Shown here: positions 46,080 through 57,330 of the stretch, piece after piece | How positions within the stretch are numbered: the first letter of the stretch is position 1 | Layout of the letters: every line of letters begins with the position of its first letter | Source: Channallabes apus | Taxonomy: Eukaryota > Chordata > Actinopteri > Siluriformes > Clariidae | DNA length: 64,000 bases | Direction: 5' to 3' | NCBI GenBank assembly: GCA_030522415.1 | Contig: CM060106.1 | Coordinates: 29,567,485-29,631,484 of the forward strand | Notes under the pieces: generated by a model | What the model saw: the letters and a program-made list of their open reading frames with translations, nothing else | Databases searched by the model: none | What the model was told of the DNA's origin: nothing | Translations under genes and position numbers: made by a program

Positions 46080-47799
46080 TTTTACCAGTAATGGAGATCA
46101 CAGGTTCTGTTGCATTTTCATCAGAAAATCCAGGTATCTTGGCTAATCCAAGGACAGGCTGTGCAGTCACCACTTCAACAATGTCCCCAATGGTACTGGG
46201 TGGCGAAGACAGAGGCAGCTGTGTGATGTTCTGCTCTACATAGAGGAAGTCAGCAGTAGTGGTGGAGGGTTTGTGAGTTTCAACTTCGCCTATCACCTCA
46301 CTCTTGGTGGAGGTCTCCATAATAAACTCTGGTGGGACGTCTGTCACCATGCCCACACTCAATACATCAGTTGTGGACTCTGAGACGATGTTGGATATGG
46401 CTGAGCCTTCTTCCTCCCCATCTATAGAAGATGAAAGCAATGCGTCATAGTTTTCTACATCAAGCCACTTTAACATTGGTAAAGCCATAAAAAAAATTCC
46501 TAAAGTAGGAAATAGGACAGGGAATCCAGCGTGCTTACCTGTGTAACAGATAGCATCATATCTTGATTCTGGTAGCGGGTAGCCTGTCTGATTAATGAAG
46601 CGGTACACAGTGCGCACTCCCAGCAGACCTCCTCCACACTGTGGTCTGGCAATGTTGATAGGATAGCGGACACTTCCGTCTGCCAGCCAGCCTGCATTAC
46701 ATTCATCCATACCAGCCTGCCAAGCCAGGTAGAGTTGGCCAGTTGTGGCTAATTTAGCACCCAGCTTAGCACACTGGGTCTCTGCTTCACCAAAAGTGAA
46801 CTTTTCAAGGCGAGTTGAATAGAACACCCTCCCTATAACAAATCATAGGATGAAATGAAAGTGTTAACAGTTAATTTGAAAAACTACATTTGCCTGAAGT
46901 TTTGTTTGTGTACCTGACATCTTCTCAGCAAAGCAATACACATCATAGGTCTCGTTAATTTCTCTTACTCCGTACGTCCTCACTCCGGGAAATTCATACT
47001 TGTCACCATAGCAGGCTTCTCGCGGATCGTGGATAGGATACCTTTCATCAACAGCAAAATACAACATTATATAGAGAAATATAGTGCAATGATGATAAAT
47101 CTAAATAAATATGGAAAAATTTTCTTTGTTATCAAAACTGACCTAACAGTCTGGTCAGAAAGCCAGCCAGCATCACACTGGTGGTACCCTGTATCGTATG
47201 CTGCCTGTAGCTGGTCAGGTGTGGCAATCACAGCACTATTTTCAATACAGGCTGCCTGTGCCTTCTCAAACGTCAGGGTGTAACGGGATGTAATGGCACG
47301 GTAGTGGAACACAATGCCTAGGCAGAAATAATAAATATATTCAGTCATTACAGGTTTTAATATACACTACCGTTCAAATGTTTGGGGTCCCTTTCTAACT
47401 CCATGATCGTTCCTGATTTTAATTTCTTTCTACATTGTAAAGGAATGCTGAAGGCGTCCAAAAAATGCATTAATCTCCTTTGAACAGTTAATGGCGAGAT
47501 GTGTCTGCTACTTCTGCTCTGTAAAGACTTCATAACCTCTAGTCTGCCTCTAATCTGAGGTGCTGTTAATTGGTCATTTTTCAGGCAGGAAGGATGGATG
47601 GATGACAGAAAGGATGACTTCTGTGTCTTAAAATAACAATTAACTGTTGTTTTTGTTGTTGTTACTTAATTACTTAATTCCATATGTGTTATTTTATAGT
47701 TTTGAAATCCCCAGTATTGTTGTAGAATGTAGAAAATAAATCACTAAACAAAAACAAAGAAATTTGCAAGTGACGCCAAACTTTTGAACGGTAGTGTGT

Positions 47800-47856
<57 letters not shown>

Positions 47857-48518
47857 ACCATTTAAAAAAAACTTGAGTGTTAGTACCTTGAACCTGGACA
47901 TTCACAGAATCATGGCTGTCTTCGATTCCATGCACAACTTCACAGCGGTACACTCCAGACTCATTTGAAAGAAGTTGCGTTATTTTAATGGTGGCATCAG
48001 TGGGGCTGCTAGGGTATGCCACCATTTGAACCCTATCTGTGTACTTCTTATTCAGCGCCACAATACCCTCAGTGGCTACCAATATGTCTATCGTCTCATT
48101 TTTGGTGATGAGGCTCCATTTGATGCGATGGGACAAAGGGGCTATGGTGGGAGCACCTGGGTCAGGCACTGTGTCATCTTGGAAATAGCAAGGCAGAACC
48201 AGTGTATCTCCCATTGAGGCTTGGAGAGGTTTCGCAACGGGAATGCTAACACTCAGGGATCTTTCTGGCTCTGGGATACATACAAGAAAACAGTCATTAC
48301 CAATTGTTTTAGACAATACAGATCTAAAACACTATACATAAACACAACACTGAAACAAAAAGGTTTTTTATTATAATATGTAGAAAATCCATTTTAGAAA
48401 AATGGTTATACCCAATGTACAATACAGAAAATTACTTACCCGAATATAAGTAGTCTGTAAAGAGCCATTTCGCTGAGATTACCCGAAGACACAAACACAG
48501 TAACAACAATGACGTCAT
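38104..48518 (-). CDS. acan: Aggrecan core protein, complete
   Basis: Major cartilage proteoglycan of the lectican family; binds hyaluronan through G1 with link protein help. Coding exons in transcript order: 48440-48518, 47887-48270, 47143-47317, 46914-47041, 46539-46832, 46086-46421, 45781-45955, 45510-45637, 45002-45295, 44813-44911, 43021-44706, 42777-42893, 41872-41985, 39557-39715, 39391-39473, 39146-39290, 38780-38962, 38104-38180. Every phase matches (4656 nt, 1551 aa). The second pair of link modules (G2) identifies aggrecan and excludes versican, neurocan and brevican. The signal peptide [16 protein letters not shown] parallels mammalian MTTLLWVFVTLRVITA. Much shorter than mammalian aggrecan because the CS region is only about 560 residues. 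Confidence 0.95.
39146..39715 (-). CDS. acan: acan C-type lectin domain exons
   Basis: 39557-39715 ([20 protein letters not shown]..), 39391-39473 ([20 protein letters not shown]) and 39146-39290 ([32 protein letters not shown]). The WIGL, QPDN and WND motifs of calcium-dependent lectin domains are intact. Known ligands of lectican G3 include tenascins and fibulins. Confidence 0.95.
40527..41386. mobile_element. Tc1-like non-autonomous element in an acan intron
   Basis: Ends CACTGCCTGGCCAAAAAA and TTTTTTTTGGCCAGGCAG, next to TA on both sides. About 860 bp, with no complete ORF. Internal words (TAACCTGGAATATGCCCAC-like, CCCTGATGCAGCC) link it to the relics at 18785-19440 and 56955-57330. Confidence 0.75.
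41872..42893 (-). CDS. acan: acan EGF-like exons
   Basis: 42777-42893: [20 protein letters not shown].. six-Cys EGF. 41872-41985: [20 protein letters not shown].. second EGF, typical calcium-binding start. Both are phase 1-1, so each can be skipped without a frame change, as is known for lecticans. Confidence 0.93.
43021..44706 (-). CDS. acan: acan chondroitin-sulfate attachment exon
   Basis: A single 1686-nt exon, phase 1-1. The first part has about eight imperfect 15-16-residue repeats of type [16 protein letters not shown] or [15 protein letters not shown] (about 44170-44560). Irregular Ser-Gly-rich sequence follows ([19 protein letters not shown]..) with dozens of SG sites for glycosaminoglycan chains. 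The last 120 residues are Ser/Thr/Pro-rich and lack SG repeats. About half the length of the mammalian CS exon. Confidence 0.95.
44813..44911 (-). CDS. acan: Predicted small acan exon between G2 and the CS region
   Basis: A 99-nt open segment with acceptor TTCACAG and donor GTATTTG, phase 1-1, so inclusion or skipping keeps the frame. It reads [20 protein letters not shown] then [13 protein letters not shown]: acidic, with two N-glycosylation sequons (NMT, NLT). An internal GTAAAC at 44849 would give a frame-breaking shorter exon. There is no homology support, only signals and phase. In mammals the keratan-sulfate region occupies this place. Confidence 0.5.
45002..45955 (-). CDS. acan: acan G2 domain: link modules 3-4
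   Basis: Link 3 is split over 45781-45955 ([25 protein letters not shown]) and 45510-45637 ([32 protein letters not shown]). Link 4 is 45002-45295 ([28 protein letters not shown]). Exon lengths (175, 128, 294 nt) are identical to those of link 1-2 in G1, showing the ancient G1/G2 duplication. Diagnostic for aggrecan. Confidence 0.95.
46048..46083. repeat. (TTTA)n microsatellite abutting the acan interglobular-domain donor
   Basis: About nine TTTA units. On the gene strand the donor reads GTAAAATAAATAAAT, so the repeat begins within the +3 to +6 bases of the 5' splice site. Confidence 0.9.
46086..46421 (-). CDS. acan: acan interglobular domain exon
   Basis: 112 codons, phase 1-1, reading [17 protein letters not shown].. 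and ending [12 protein letters not shown]. It is acidic and rich in Thr, Ser and Val. One NIT sequon occurs in [12 protein letters not shown] do not see the TEGE-ARG aggrecanase site or the PEN-FFG metalloprotease site known from mammals. The donor is followed at once by a tetranucleotide repeat. Confidence 0.9.
46539..48270 (-). CDS. acan: acan G1 domain: Ig domain and link modules 1-2
   Basis: Ig exon 47887-48270 (VLPCYFQDD.., RIKWSLI.., [14 protein letters not shown]). Link 1 is split over 47143-47317 ([25 protein letters not shown]) and 46914-47041 ([32 protein letters not shown]). Link 2 is in 46539-46832 ([27 protein letters not shown]). The exon split pattern is that of aggrecan. Known role: hyaluronan and link-protein binding. 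Confidence 0.95.
47365..47798. mobile_element. Tc1/mariner-type MITE in an acan intron
   Basis: Ends CACTACCGTTCAAATGTTTG and CAAACTTTTGAACGGTAGTG with flanking TA. About 430 bp, no ORF. The copy at 23612-23880 is related. It is followed immediately by a GATA repeat. Confidence 0.85.
47800..47856. repeat. (GATA)n microsatellite
   Basis: About 14 GATA units directly after the MITE and about 30 bp from the donor of the acan Ig exon. Confidence 0.9.
48440..48518 (-). CDS. acan: acan signal-peptide exon
   Basis: ATG at 48518, reading [20 protein letters not shown] then TDYLYS, with donor GTAAGT. Exit phase 1 joins to [11 protein letters not shown]. The LRVI(S/T)A motif at the cleavage region matches aggrecan of other vertebrates. 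An acceptor (CTTCTAG) a few bases upstream of ATG implies a preceding noncoding exon. Confidence 0.9.
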
Positions 48519-48525
48519 GGCTCAC

Positions 48526-49539
48526 CTAGAAGTTAGATTTACTATTATATCAATGTGTTCAGTATATCCAGAGAAATAATATTTTGGAACATACACATAA
48601 TAATTATACGCAATAATGCTAAAAGTAGAACCAAATAGCCTCGTATTGCTACCTTGTGTTTGCAGGACTAATATAAGTACCTAACAAACCTTGTCTAGAA
48701 CAAGAAGTCTTTGTAAGATTATAATATTTACGTATATCTCTGTGTGAACCAGGTTTGGGTTTCTTTCCAAGTTTGACTTTTATTGATTCAAGTACTGCTT
48801 TTCAGTTCTGGTTCTTAATGATTCAAGGTTTAGTTTCCAAATAAATAAGTAAAAAAAAATAAAATAAAAAAAAGGCAATGAGTCAAAATGTTTATATAAA
48901 GAATATCTTTTGTATATAAATACATAAAGATGTGTACTGTCAGTTCATGTTAAGAAAAAAGATTAAACATAGCGATATAGAAAATTAGCTTTGTATTACA
49001 TTTAGATTTGTTACATAAGTGAATTATATAGCAATTTTGCCCTTTCACAACAAATGTTGTGATAACTCTATAACAGCAGCTTTCTCTGGACCATTTTCCC
49101 TTGATTGCCAAAGACCAGAGTCACAAGGCTGAGCAACAGATGTGCTAGCAAAGTGCAAGCACTAGCTAGTCAGGTGTTAGCATTAGTTAGCGAGGGTTCT
49201 GTTGCACTCTGGCTTGAAGCCCGCAAGATGTCAAACACGATACATTGGTGGTGGTTTATGGCATATTTGAGGAGGAACCTCCTTTAAAGCAAATTAGTTT
49301 GGTCCAAAAAGTGAAGCCACACTTTTTGTCATTTCTGTCATTCAATCCGCCACTGTCTGCCAAATCTAATCTACAAACGCTTGATGTGGTGAAGCATAGC
49401 CAGATCCTAAAAGTTAGCCACATCCTCACAAATGTAGGCAAAATATAATCAAGATTAATAATTCACACCGTGTGACAGAAATCCACTTTTCCCTCAACAA
49501 GAACTGATAAGCAGATCTGATTTTTTAAAAACAGTTTCC

Positions 49540-49585
<46 letters not shown>

Positions 49586-51435
49586 AAAACCACTACTCCA
49601 CAAGGTAATTTTCATTTTTAAAAGACAAAACAGTAGTACTACAATACCCAAGCTGCTGTATGCTACTTTCTGTGGACCATCACCACCACATCAGCCAATT
49701 CATGACCAGATGCCAGCATTGAATGAATAAAGAAAAAGCCTACTGTTCCTACATTATTCCTCAAAGGAGGGTTTGGAAAATATATGACTCACAAGGAAAG
49801 CTTCAGAATTAAGTTTAGTTTAAATGATTGTATATCAGTGTTGGCCAGTAATTAGGGGTGGATTTATGTTTAGCAGCTCTTCATACACAGAGTGTATTCA
49901 TATGCATAAAGGTAAAGAGAGTCTTATTCATAGCTGAGCAAATGAAAAATCAGTTTGATCACATTATACGCACCTCCATGCTACTCCTGGCTTATCAAAC
50001 TAAGCAACTTAAAATTTATGTTGTTAGAGAAATTAATTATATGATTTCTATGACTCAACAGGAAGCGCTTTTTTGTTGTTTTAGCAAAAATAGACTCTTT
50101 GGCCAGAAGAGTAAGAAAAGCAAAGCAATCTCAGCTGATATGCAGCATATTAAACAATCTGTCATTTGGAAAATACAGCAAATGTTTTTTGTGGCACTGT
50201 TGACGAATTCTAGACTATAATTAGAGACTGAAGCTGACTGATAAAACAGTATCATTGGCACATTTCTATAGAAAACATTCTCCTAGAAAATATAAGGAAT
50301 CATGCTTTGTGCTTTTTATGGCCTCTTGTAAAAACAGGTGATTGCATTTAGTTTTAACTTTATAGCCTTTACTGTTAAGGCATTGTAGTGAAGTATTTAT
50401 AATAAAACAGAACTTTTAATTGCTAGTAAATTTATGGACATTATGCTAAATCTTTTTTTCTGTAGCATATTCTTACTGAAAACAATGTCACTTTCTCACT
50501 CATAGACTGTCATGACCTTTCAAATCTCATCACCATGTAACATTCCAGATGCTTTTCAAGAGTCATCCTTCAAAGGACTAGAGAATTGTTCAGTTTGTCA
50601 TATGACAGTTAGTGACATAGGATTGACACCTCTGTGTGTTGCACAGCTGCAGCTGGGGCTTGTGAGTATTTGGCTCTTTCAGGTTTCTAATATCTGAACA
50701 ACATGCATAAATATTAACTGACTGTTAACCACCTAATCTTTTATTGTTTTTTTGTTTTTTTAGGGAAAAATAGCTTAGTAGAAGTTAAAATATCATAATA
50801 ACGTTTATCAATCCTTTGAAGATGTAATTAATATATGATCTTGTCAAAAAAACAACAACACAAAGTGCATTTTGCAAAGAAATTAACTTATGATTGGGCA
50901 GTCAGCCAAAGCTGCATCACTCTGGGTTAAATTTGACTTAAAAATAACAGGACAAAAATGATTGGCCTATAATGCAACAATATTATAGGCCAATCATCAT
51001 CATCATCAACAAAAAGGTTTGTTATATTTTTCATTCAGCAAAAATGGGAAAATATTTAATATTTTAAAAGTTAAAATATCTTTCTATCATAAAACATGTT
51101 CATAATCTTATAAGTCTAGTGATTTAGTCTATTCTATCATAATTCAATCATATTAATGCTGAAACATTGATGCATAACTCTGTTAAAATAAGGTCAACAA
51201 ATATAAGAAAAAAATTATATAGTGTAATATATATATAATTTTTTTGTAGAAAAAAAAATCTACAGGTATACAGTATATGCATATTACTTCATGGAATATT
51301 AAACTGATTTAGTAAAATAACACCCACAGTTTTCACTGTAGGTGTTCCATCAACACTGTGGTGTTAATTAAAAAATTTGTTCAATACTCATAGGCTCACA
51401 AAAGATTGTTATTAACATTGCAGATGAAGCCTACC
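48526..51435. other. acan: Probable acan intron 1
   Basis: Lies between the exon containing the acan start codon and the proposed noncoding first exon. Contains (TTA)n at 49542-49583 and otherwise no recognised feature. Confidence 0.45.
49542..49583. repeat. (TTA)n microsatellite
   Basis: About 14 TTA units. Confidence 0.9.
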
Positions 51436-51650
51436 TAGTTGTTGCGAAGGCTCTCCTGTTGATGAAGCCCCGAAACTATAATCCTCTTTAAGTCTGTTAT
51501 CTTCCAGATTCTTAGTGAGCAAACCGACAGCGGTGCGTTTGGAGAGCTGCGTGTCTCCTCAGAGCGCAGAGCAGAAAGAGCTAGCTGAAAGAAGAAACCT
51601 GCCAAGCTGTCAGGACACCGAGGCTCTGCGAGGGGAGGGTGCAAAGCCAG
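51436..51650 (-). promoter_or_regulatory. acan: Probable noncoding first exon and promoter of acan
   Basis: An island of higher GC on an AT-rich background. On the minus strand it reads ..GCACCCTCCCCTCGCAGAGC.. and ends at a donor CTAG|GTAGGCTTC (51435). It is 2.9 kb upstream of the acan start-codon exon, and aggrecan genes have a noncoding exon 1 in other vertebrates. The 96-codon open frame through it is not taken as coding. The transcription start is inferred to be near 51640-51660. Confidence 0.45.
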
Positions 51651-52029
51651 GTTTACTTTATTCTGGCATCGATTATGTGTTGGATTAAATGATGTAATGG
51701 TCCGCGACTTGTGTGCAACGCGCACGCGTGATGGCGCACATCCATTTAGATCCGAGTGACAGGAGTGATGCTGACTAAAGTTTACCTTTACCTATTAATA
51801 TAACTTTTGTGTTGAGTTATAATTGGGCTATTTATCCTTCTATTAAAATAAACCATCAATTAGTACTAGAGCAACCACATGGTTAATGCAATTTATTGTG
51901 TATTCATTCAAAAGTCATGGTTTGTTCATGTTATTGCATTTTATAATGGCAGTTAAAGGAATTTTGCTGTAGCCTACTTTTTGGTCAGAATTGCTCAAAA
52001 ATGACTAAAATATCAAAAAAAATTGTTTT

Positions 52030-52440
52030 TGTGTCTAACATTCAGCAGCTCAGTGATATCATTATGGAGGAGAGGATCCCAGCAGCAACATGTGCAGCTC
52101 TGGTGAATTTCATACCCAGGAGGATTAAGGCCGTGCTAGATAACAATGGTGCTCACACAAAAATATTGCCACATTGGACACAGTTTTGACATGTTCACTT
52201 GACATGGTGTACTCATTTTCATTGCCAGTTATTTTGACAATAACGGCTGCACAAGTTATTGTTTCAGGAAATGAAATCTATACTGTTATACAAGTTATGC
52301 ATATTGAGTACTCTAAAATATATCCAAGTGTTATTTCTATAGTATTGTCCCTTGAGAACATATAATAAAGTGGTTGCTGAAATGTGAGGGGTGCGTTCAC
52401 TTTTGTGAGGTGTACTCACTTTTGTGTGATGCTGTATGCT
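52030..52440 (+). mobile_element. Tc1-like transposon relic (3' part)
   Basis: Readable transposase C-terminus: IIMEERIPAATCAALVNFIP then RRIKAVLDNNGAHTK. A decayed tail follows, with repeated CACTTTTGTGAGGTGTACTC-type words near 52400. The 5' half is absent. Confidence 0.65.
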
Positions 52441-54870
52441 TATGGTAAATATAGTAAATATAATTATGTTTATTTCCACTTCACAACTTAATTTTTTGTA
52501 GTAAAATAATATCAATGTGTAAACCTTACACAAGGGCAGAATCATTTTTGAGTGTATGTAAATGTTCTTTTGACAAAATATTGCAAAAAATAATAAAGAA
52601 ATGTTTTTTATGCTCCTGTATAAACAAAGATTGTGCAAATGGTCATATTAAGGCCTAAATCATAGGATTTATTTAATCAGGTTGACCTGTCTGAGCAGTT
52701 ATTAGGCTGCAAATGGAAAGAGAGAAAAGCAGCTTTAGATGCAAACTTTTGTATTTATTGAGACGTGAAGATGTTAATCTCCAGTGTCTCCAATGGTTTT
52801 ATGTATTATTTTATGGTTTTATGTTTTATTTCCAGCCCGGCAACAAGAAATTTATCCAGAACTCCCCAGAATTTGCCACTCCATCTATAACCTTTTGGTC
52901 AACACCATACACCATATACTGACTGCAGAAATTAAAACATTTTGTGGTTTGTCTTAATTGCTTTCTATAGGTCATAACAATCTGTAAGGGTATGAAATAC
53001 GAATAAGATAGCAACAGTCCAACCTGGCAAAATTCTTAATGTATAATAAACATAAAAAACACATTTCTAAAAAAAATATTGTTACTTTAATATTAGAACT
53101 TTTGCTGTTACCAACTATCAAATAATAAATACTCCAAAATCAAATATCTCATTATAACGTTATTCTTAATGTTACCATACACCTCTAATGTTCCTAACCG
53201 TTTTCCATTTTCAGTTTTAGTTACATCTGGACTGTTTTTATTTAAAGTGTTTTGAATGAGCCAGAAGGAGCTCTAGTGTTGCTTGAGGGCGTAACTCTTC
53301 ATGACGTCCATACCAAAAAAAATTTTTTTTAATCTATCCGACTTGCCTCATGGATACTTCACTTCGTTTCCATCACCTCATCAATATAGTTAATCTTTGG
53401 TTGTGGGTACTTCATGAATGTGAAATCCTATTCAAACCCTGGAAAGTTTAAAGGGAAGGGGGGGCAGGGTGTTTCATTCTGGCTCAGTTCTTGACTGAAA
53501 AGTGTAACTGAACTTTTTGGAGGAAACTTCAAACGGGTCCCCACTGTGTCGCTGTATGACTGCTTTGTCCAGTCTTCTCTAACTTTTCCTAGCTTTCATG
53601 GTCATTCCATGAATATAAATTCAGAGGAATCTGATATTTTATGCGGTTTTACCTCATGATGAATCTGATGAGATTTAAATAGATGGTTGGTTTCAGTCAA
53701 GCACTAAAGACTAAAATTTGTGACTTTTTGAAAATGAATACCTTAAGACCACCTAATGCTCAATTGCATAACTCCTCAGCAAAGACTCAAAAACAGACCA
53801 ACTTTTTTTGCAGAATGAACAAATACTGAATGTTATTTTGCACCTTGAAGTCTATTTGACAGCTTTATTATGACAAGTTGCTTTTACCAAATTTTGACAG
53901 CGAAATTTACAATTATTTAAATATAGGAGGTTACATATTAATATATGCTACAGGACTCAAACTGGCAGCTCAACAGCAGACTTTAACAAGTGATTGACAT
54001 TGATGACACTAATGGTTTCAATTCAAGTCTCAAGGGACCAGTGGACATTTCAATGTACTCAAGAGCTCTTTTCATTAAAAAGGTCAAATGCTTGTAAAGT
54101 CCAAGCATCCTCCTCATTGCTAGTCTTGAGGAAGAGAAAACCCAAACCTCAGAGGAAATACATGAGCTTCTTCACAAATCTATGTGAGAAGGCTGTGTTC
54201 CTTCATGCGGTTGTCATTCCAAGTGCTTTTCTTCTATCTTGCCCAGCAATGTTTGTTGTGCTGGATGACAGGACGATGAGAGAAAGCTTGTGACTAATAT
54301 GTCTATGGACGCATGGAGAACATGGTACACCTCTTTGTAAGTGGTCCTAAATTGTTGTCAAATCTTTTTTTACATTTTTAGACCCACCAGGTAAGCATTT
54401 AACTTCATCCTGAGTCAAAGTTCAAAGTCATCATGACTTTTTCAGACTTTCATTAGACCCATAAGTTTTTCCTCCTAGTACCTCCTACTATCAGGATACA
54501 TTTCTTTTACAAGGTCCTTCTTTTTAAAACTTCTCACATTATTTTTATAGAGTTGTATTTATTTATTTTACATCCTGCTGGAAATGAACAGGGCATTTGT
54601 AATCCACGAGTCACTACAGGTCCAAGTTAGTCCCAGAGCAGAAAAGAGTAAAGCCAATTTCTTCTCAGTAGGACTTTATGGAACACAAGTCTACTTACCA
54701 CACTGCACATATGTACATTAGGCTGTCAAACACACAGCAGTACTGTTAGACCTTGACTAGCATGGCATTGGTCAGTTCAAATGACTCAAGAATGGTGCAT
54801 TATGTGAAGGGGGAACAACACAATGAATTCACTTTCTGTTTCAGTTACCTCTATTGGAATTGCATAAGCT

Positions 54871-54871
<1 letters not shown>

Positions 54872-54901
<30 letters not shown>
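54872..54901. repeat. Poly(T) run
   Basis: Thirty consecutive T. Confidence 0.95.
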
Positions 54902-54904
<3 letters not shown>

Positions 54905-56954
54905 TTTGGTGATTTGTCTCTAACAAGCATGCAACTATGGTCAAATTTGGTTCTTGGTCATGAAACCAATAATATAGGTAGAGGCGTTGAATCATTTTCA
55001 AAATCATCTTTATTAAAACAACTGCCTATTTGTTGCTAACTGACATATTTATGCATTTATAACTATTAATAAAAGGTCTCAATATGACCTTTATTTTTGG
55101 GGGGCCTTTTTTTTAGCCAGTGTAAACATAGATTCCTGAAATTCCTAGCACTAATTTATCCTCTCTCACCACTAACTGTTTCGCCCTACAGAATTACGAG
55201 GGTGGTGCGTCATAGGCAAATCTAAATATCCACGAGATGAATTTCTCCACAGTTCACCCATCCTACAAGAAAGTCAAACCAGTCATGGGTCCTGTAAGGG
55301 TATATGTGTTTTCTGAAGTCTGTGAATGTTTGGAGAAGAGAGTAGCAGAACACTATACCCTTATGCTAAGGGATAGAGGGGCATTCTTCTCTTCCTGCTT
55401 CAACAGCTGATTAAAGACTGCGTCTTTTTTCTGTTAGCATGTTTCACATACTTGCACATGCTCCTGTCCACCCATTACAAGTCACAGTGGTTTTTCGTGA
55501 ATTTGAAGATTCTCAATGGTCATAACTGGTTATTGTGTGCAAATAAGAGATTGCCTGCCATTTTAACTCAAAAACATCTGAGGTCAAACGACTCTATGAT
55601 TTTTATTCTGTGGTTCAAAAAGAATACATAGTTAATGCTTATTGTCTGTTTGACACTATTACATTTTCTTTATTTTACGGCACACGATTCTTAGATGATG
55701 TTGATTAATTCTCTAAAACGGCACTGCTGTGACAATAGTGTCGCTTGTGATTCAAATCAGCTCTAACTAATGTTCGTGTGGCTGAATGGACAAATCCCCA
55801 AAGCCACACATAAAAGATTGTGTAAAGCTTTCCAAGAAGATTAAAGGTTATTATAAAAGCAAAAGGGGAGCATCTAATGCTTGTAAGTGGTAAAAAAAAT
55901 AAATTAGATAGATGAAAGACTTATTGTCTATATAATGGGTCTCAACCAGTTTCTCCTTAAGGACCTTGGAAAAGGGAGAGAAGACTGTTATATAATGTAT
56001 AATTCACCAAAATCAAATGATATGTTATATATGGTATTTCGAAAATAACATGCATAGCTACAATAGAAACAGGGCTTTTGGAATTGATTGTGCTTTACTT
56101 GGGATTTTCCCGCTACATAAGGTTTAATCTGTGATTTGCACAGAAAGCTCATGTTGATTTATTCAGATAAAAAATAACATCATTCCTAGCAGACTTGGCA
56201 GCAAAGTACTGCCCAAAGAAGGCTTTTAATCCAGACAAAGGAGTTGCAGCTGCTGATAAGAATATTGAGGCAATACTGTTAATGTATGAGAAAATGGTCA
56301 GATCCATGGCATTTATAATGTCCCTGTTGTACAAGTCCAACTAAGCGATATAAGCGCAACACCCACCTCTAAATAGAGAACACATGTGAAATGTGGGCTC
56401 CTTAGTGCCTGCAAACAGAACTGCTTTTGTACGTTAAAGCCAGACGTTGATGGATAACTGCAGACTGGCAAAGATCCTGCTTATGCTGTTGGTTCTTCTA
56501 TCAGTGTTTTAAATACTTCTCAACGTCTTATATGGACTTACGCAACTTACTGACGTGAAAAAAAAAAGATGATCTTTTGTTCAAGCTTACAGTAAAGGTT
56601 TTCAGGCCAACCTTTGCAAGTTACAAGACTTTAATACATTTACATTAGATCTACAGTACATTTCCCATTAGCGTAATACTTAATGTGACTGGAAAAGAGG
56701 CTTCTGTGCTTATAAAAACTAATATTAAAACCTAAACATGATGCCTTACTTTTGAGATGGTGGATTTTTTCCCTATTGTTTAATGTAATACTGCATATGT
56801 CCTAATGTGATGTCATTATGGCAGACAGTTGGCAACATCTCATAGAAAAACACAACCCAATAATTTATCACATCAACTGCTTGTGATCTAATAATATAAT
56901 TACAAATATACTGTACAGAATAAGTGCCTAACTAGTGTTAAAATGTTTCTTTGT

Positions 56955-57330
56955 GCTTCCAGAACTACTCTTTAACAAATGAGTCCTGGAATATGCCGGT
57001 GCCATCAGGGAAGAAGACTTCATCGATGTGATAACCTGGTCATTAAGTAAATCCAGGTAATCATCTGAGTTCATTTTATTGCCACATAACATTGCTGAGC
57101 CTAGGCCTGACCAACTGTAGCAACCCTAGATCATAACACTGACTCCAGGCATGTAGACTAGATTGCTCTGCACCCATTGCTCTGGAATAGGTTTAATATG
57201 AACTAACTAATCACATGACTTTTTCCAATGAGCAAAGCCAAACAGCATTTGTTTTCTTTGCTTGATGTAGCTCAACAAATTGAACCTTCTAAAAAAAAGT
57301 GCCACTTTCTTTGGCCAGACAGTGTATTTC
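56955..57330. repeat. Tc1-like transposon relic
   Basis: Words shared with 18950-19440 (GGAATATGCCGGTGCCATCA, CTGAGCCTAGGCCTGACCAACTG) and a terminal TTGGCCAGACAGTGTAT resemble the TIR of the 40527 element. No coding capacity remains. Confidence 0.6.

Noticed and set aside
38104..48518. Versican as the identity of the lectican gene
   Set aside because: Versican lacks the second pair of link modules; here G2 (45002-45955) is clearly present.
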